From Deltaproteobacteria bacterium (GTDB lineage: Bacteria > Myxococcota > Myxococcia > Myxococcales > 40CM-4-68-19): a DNA stretch of 15,974 nucleotides. This document shows, piece by piece, positions 14,201 to 15,974 of the stretch. The stretch covers positions 1-15,974 of the forward strand of contig JAFEBC010000805.1 of NCBI GenBank assembly GCA_018266095.1. Reading direction: 5' to 3'. Within the stretch, counting starts at the first letter, position 1. Each line of letters opens with the position of its first letter. The notes under the pieces were generated by a model. That model was not told where the DNA came from. It worked only from the letters and a program-made list of their open reading frames with translations, and did no database searches. Made by a program: the position numbers and the translations under genes.

Positions 14201-14567
14201 CGGCCTCCTGAAGCTCGACGACGACGTCGTCAACCACGGCACCACCTCGACGCCGGACTACTACCCGCTGGTGTCCAACGACGCGAACATCTACGTGCCG
14301 GCCGCGGGCTCGCAGATCACCAAGGGCGTGGACGCGTTCATCGTCGAGTTCGGGGCCTTCGATCGCGCGGTGCTGGACGTGGTGTTCAACAAGAACAAGC
14401 CCACGTACCTGGCGCCGGGACAGACGGCGTTCCACTACGGGACCGCGCGCCTGCCGATGGAGATCCCGAGTACGGACGCGGAGGTCGCGGCGCAGTACGA
14501 GGACGTGCCGGCCGACACGCTGACACCAAGTTTCAAGCTCGGCGCAGGGACCACGTACACGCAATAG
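11298..14567 (+). CDS. Secreted lipoprotein GH3 glycoside hydrolase with a ten-unit Cys-rich stalk
   Basis: A 1089-residue outer-surface lipoprotein predicted to be an exo-acting beta-glycosidase (beta-glucosidase-like family GH3). The signal peptide ends in LSAC (Cys25). Residues 41-310 are ten 27-residue repeats with four Cys each. A Ca-loop-like D-x-S-x-D-G-x-x-x-x-YEDW (348-361) then opens the GH3 barrel: VTADPSHG, ADIATEPRW, TFGENP, LKHFPGAGAD with the substrate-binding Lys582-His, MDSH (594-597) and the nucleophile segment SSDWG (Asp673). A C-terminal GH3 sandwich follows, ending ARLPMEIPS and GAGTTY. Both catalytic domains look intact. The DSH near KHFPG recalls the His-Asp dyad of NagZ-type GH3 enzymes, so glucose or GlcNAc release cannot be told apart by reading. 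It follows a sigma54 promoter and precedes a paralogue by 92 nt. Confidence 0.92.
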   Translation: MSRILQCRPTAFAVLLLGLAALSACGGSDTVNNTITEVIPACSQSYPNGKCDSGQTCFNGACVASSSLCSPTNLTGTCGSGTTCLSGGCVLTSDLCSATNTSGLCAAGKACVAGACVVDASLCSPTNSAGSCPSGSTCFQGGCINSASLCSNTNTTGICAPGEVCSAGTCVDPTSACSPSNTSGTCPSGQTCLGGGCVLTTNLCSDQNTDGICDDGQVCFNGACASAQSLCSATNLSGICSPGQTCFSGGCIATDQLCSNSVPNGLCAVGNTCSGGTCVATGSLCSTSNLNGSCPFGQTCQGGLCAGAAIDPCTVQVNTVQPEIAIAQVQTSSTPATILTINGLKFKDLSKDGALQPYEDWRLSDICRAKDLVSRMTLNQKIGLMYESSTIGSGSATGDLSASVITLVVTNNVRQALDRISTQFTAAQTAKYMNNIQELAESQPLGIPFIVTADPSHGFSMNINAAGVMAMGGASSTGGTGNSSLNGLISQWPQPLGIGAINDPAIAKMAGDAIRRDYRGLGLRWELGPQADIATEPRWARVNNTFGENPVAVANMVVPFIQGMQGVGDGGLKGGGIASTLKHFPGAGADQQGMDSHSVSGRYNVFPGNNFLQHVYPFRAAVAAGAAAVMPCYSIFKNQWQYDPLQVGSVYSKEIITDLLKTELGFTGMISSDWGVISSKNYGLENASNAEKGAAFIKAGAHQQGQDNSTTSILLAYQAGLINDAELDGAVAKILEMSFKLGLFENPYTDYTTIAGNKTSWITDVNSVASRTNGFNAQKMAMVILRNRDHASGNAFLPIDPTRKSGTSTIDDTNGDGTITVYYDGIVDNIVGHSGTTTIDSLTDIFGDYDYTAAAGTSTEAIAATTDITTADIAVIRIVARKGAYMGLDAGVPLSFDAPFPGTSNDSELPLAKVSRNKVLDALRARDGYMKWDPIAATSTPIAATNPTLKIVLVMHMDRPAIVKPFINGLLKLDDDVVNHGTTSTPDYYPLVSNDANIYVPAAGSQITKGVDAFIVEFGAFDRAVLDVVFNKNKPTYLAPGQTAFHYGTARLPMEIPSTDAEVAAQYEDVPADTLTPSFKLGAGTTYTQ
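11418..12227 (+). repeat. Ten tandem 81-bp units encoding a 27-residue four-Cys repeat
   Basis: Ten uninterrupted units of exactly 27 codons follow the pattern (L/A)CS-x(3-5)-N-x-x-G-x-C-x-x-G-x-x-C-x-x-G-x-C, with Cys at unit positions 2, 11, 17 and 22. All 40 Cys are kept while other residues vary, so the array is under protein-level constraint rather than a recent DNA expansion. It lies between the lipid anchor and the GH3 barrel and probably forms a rigid disulfide-bonded stalk. Confidence 0.92.
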
Positions 14568-14578
14568 CGCATCGAGCG

Positions 14579-14608
14579 CGCCCGGGGCCTGCCGAAGGGT
14601 CCCGGGCG
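14579..14608 (+). terminator. GC-rich hairpin between the two GH3 genes
   Basis: CGCCCGGG and CCCGGGCG form an 8-bp perfect stem that extends to about 12 bp with wobble pairs (14579-14590 with 14597-14608) around a GCCGAA loop. It starts 11 nt after the first GH3 stop codon. No T-tract follows, so it is more likely a partial terminator or an mRNA-stabilising hairpin than a full stop. The second GH3 gene has no obvious promoter of its own. Confidence 0.4.
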
Positions 14609-14659
14609 TCGCTGCTCCGATGGCTCGAGACTGAATCGTTCTGACTGCTGAGGATGGAC

Positions 14660-15974
14660 ATGAAGACCACGAGACTCCTCCCCTGTTTGGCCCTTGCACT
14701 GAGCGGCGTCCTCGCGTGCGGCGGGAGCGACACGACGGGCGGCAATGACGCGGGCACGCAGGACAGCGGCGCCGTCGACAGCGGGACGGACGCGGGCGGC
14801 AACGACGCGGGCGGGACGGATTCGGGCACGTCGGACAGCGGGACGGCGGATTCGGGCACGGCCGATTCGGGGACGGAGGACAGCGGCACGGCGGACGCGG
14901 GCGCTGACGCAGGGACGGACGCGGGCACGGCGGATGCGGGCTCTGATGCGGGCACGGACGCGGGCACGAGCGACGCGGGCACCGACGGTGGCACTGTGAC
15001 GGCGGAGTGCGACAAGGCCGAGAACGTGGCCAAGAAGAACGCGCTCATCGCGGCGCAGCCGGTGCTGGGCGTGCGCAGCAAGTCGACGATCACGGCGGAC
15101 GCGACGTTCGCGAGCGTGGCCGGGAACGCGTCGGTGAACTGCACGGTGAGCCTCCACTTCAAGGACTCGAACGGCAACGGCACGCTCGACGCGTATGAGG
15201 ACTGGACCAGGAGCGCGGACGAGCGCGCGGCGGATCTGGTGGGCCGGCTGACGAGCGATCAGAAGCTGGCGCTGATGATCCACGCGACGCCGGACGACCC
15301 GACCTCGAGCGTGCAGACGGTGTCCACGGCGCTGCAGACCAAGATCACCGCGGGCGTGCGCTTCGCGGCCACGCAGGCCAACTCGGTGACGGTGACCAAG
15401 CGCGCGACGTGGGCGAACAACGTGCAGGCTGCTGCCGAGGCGACGGCGCTGGGGATTCCCTTCGTGCTCTCGAGCGAGCCCAACCACAGCGCGGGCAACG
15501 GGCGCGCGAAGGCGGCGGGCTTCTCGCAGTGGCCGCAGGAGGCGGGCCTGGGCGCGACGGGCGACCTGACGCTCTTGGAGTCGTACGGCAAGGTGGTGGC
15601 GACCGAGTACCGCGCCATCGGGATCACGCTCGCGCTCTCGGCGTCGGCGGACCTCGCCACCGAGCCGCGCTGGTTCGGGAGCCAGTTCACGTTCGGCGAA
15701 GATTCGGCCTCGGTGTCGGCGCTGGCGGGCGCGTACGTGAAGGGCCTGCAGGGCACCTCGCTCGCGTCGACCACCAGCGTGGCGGCGATCGTGGGCCACT
15801 TCCCGGGCGCGGGCGCGGCGTCGTCGGGCTGGGACGGGCGGCTCGCGAAGGGCAAGTTCCTCGTGTATCCGGGCAAGAACCTCGATGCGCACCTGAACGC
15901 GTTCCAGGGCGCGCTGGCGAACCACGCGGCCGGCGTGATGCCCGCGTACGGCATCGTGCAGACGGGCTCGTTCA
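14660..15974 (+). CDS. Second lipoprotein GH3-family protein with a DAG linker and altered active site (partial)
   Basis: This open frame runs off the right edge, with 438 codons visible. GAGGA lies 5 nt before the ATG at 14660; an ATG at 14654 in the same frame is less well spaced. The signal peptide ends in VLAC (Cys20). Residues 29-111 are an Asp-Ala/Ser-Gly linker, and the GH3 N-terminal barrel follows: Ca-loop-like DSNGNGTLDAYEDW (169-182), LGIPFVLSSEPNH, ADLATEPRW, TFGED and a GHFPGAGA segment (379-386). The last corresponds to KHFPG in the neighbouring paralogue, but the substrate-binding Lys is Gly379, and the nearby DSH is replaced by WDGR. The nucleophile region is beyond the window. 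It may have changed specificity or be a non-catalytic sugar-binding homologue. It probably shares the sigma54 transcript of the upstream gene. Confidence 0.88.
   Translation, partial: MKTTRLLPCLALALSGVLACGGSDTTGGNDAGTQDSGAVDSGTDAGGNDAGGTDSGTSDSGTADSGTADSGTEDSGTADAGADAGTDAGTADAGSDAGTDAGTSDAGTDGGTVTAECDKAENVAKKNALIAAQPVLGVRSKSTITADATFASVAGNASVNCTVSLHFKDSNGNGTLDAYEDWTRSADERAADLVGRLTSDQKLALMIHATPDDPTSSVQTVSTALQTKITAGVRFAATQANSVTVTKRATWANNVQAAAEATALGIPFVLSSEPNHSAGNGRAKAAGFSQWPQEAGLGATGDLTLLESYGKVVATEYRAIGITLALSASADLATEPRWFGSQFTFGEDSASVSALAGAYVKGLQGTSLASTTSVAAIVGHFPGAGAASSGWDGRLAKGKFLVYPGKNLDAHLNAFQGALANHAAGVMPAYGIVQTGSF
14744..14992 (+). repeat. Low-complexity Asp-Ala/Ser-Gly linker repeat
   Basis: About 18 consecutive units of the type x-D-(A/S)-G, with connecting Gly/Thr/Ala residues, span residues 29-111 of the second GH3 protein. 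At DNA level this is an imperfect GAC/GAT-GCG/AGC-GGC-ACG repeat prone to slippage. Such acidic linkers follow the lipid anchor in many myxobacterial surface lipoproteins. Confidence 0.85.

Noticed and set aside
10872..14699. Minus-strand open frame of about 1275 codons opposite the first GH3 gene
   Set aside because: It is a shadow frame extremely rich in Arg, His and Ala with no domain. The plus strand encodes clear GH3 motifs over the same bases.
14435..15925. Minus-strand frame with RARIRRARVR-like repeats
   Set aside because: It is the reverse reading of the Asp-Ala/Ser-Gly linker repeat in the second GH3 gene. The plus strand has a ribosome site, lipobox and GH3 motifs.

Overview
This is a high-GC window with strong G/C third-position bias and long antisense shadow frames. 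Its lipoproteins carry Cys-rich GACG repeats or Asp-Ala/Ser-Gly linkers. One gene is an NtrC-type sigma54 activator, and Ffh has a long Lys/Arg tail. Together these suggest a myxobacterium-like member of the Myxococcota. That assignment is inferred from style; no marker gene fixes the genus.

Layout. On the minus strand (61-5882), a long ffh gene (SRP GTPase) is followed by a 1340-residue Cys-rich, propeller-like lipoprotein gene. On the plus strand, a short block (6164-7168) holds an ImmA/IrrE-type zinc metallopeptidase and a small two-helix membrane protein, then a tRNA-Leu(UAA) at 7184-7267. The most striking region runs from about 7288 to the right edge. It begins with a gene that fuses a complete PtsG-like PTS permease (EIIC plus EIIB, with the EIIB phospho-cysteine kept) to a complete histidine kinase transmitter. 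An NtrC-family sigma54-activating response regulator overlaps its 3' end by 23 nt. After a 295-nt intergenic region come two tandem, secreted lipoprotein glycoside hydrolases of family GH3, the second cut by the window edge.

The 295-nt region between the regulator and the first GH3 gene contains a near-perfect sigma54 -24/-12 element (11161-11176). A perfect 12-bp palindrome (11081-11092) lies about 100 bp upstream of the predicted start of transcription, and a second, imperfect one is centred 20 bp further on. Read together, the parts form a closed circuit. Surface GH3 enzymes would release a sugar, and a PTS permease that is also a sensor kinase would import and detect it. The kinase would then phosphorylate its partner regulator, which would switch on the GH3 genes through sigma54. 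Domains, motifs and promoter are read directly from the sequence; the wiring is inference. I recall no characterised system in which an EIICB sugar permease is itself the sensor domain of a two-component kinase.

Stretches without genes: 1-60 holds nothing I recognise. 4084-4211, 5883-6163, 11003-11297 and 14568-14659 hold the promoter, operator and hairpin candidates listed below.
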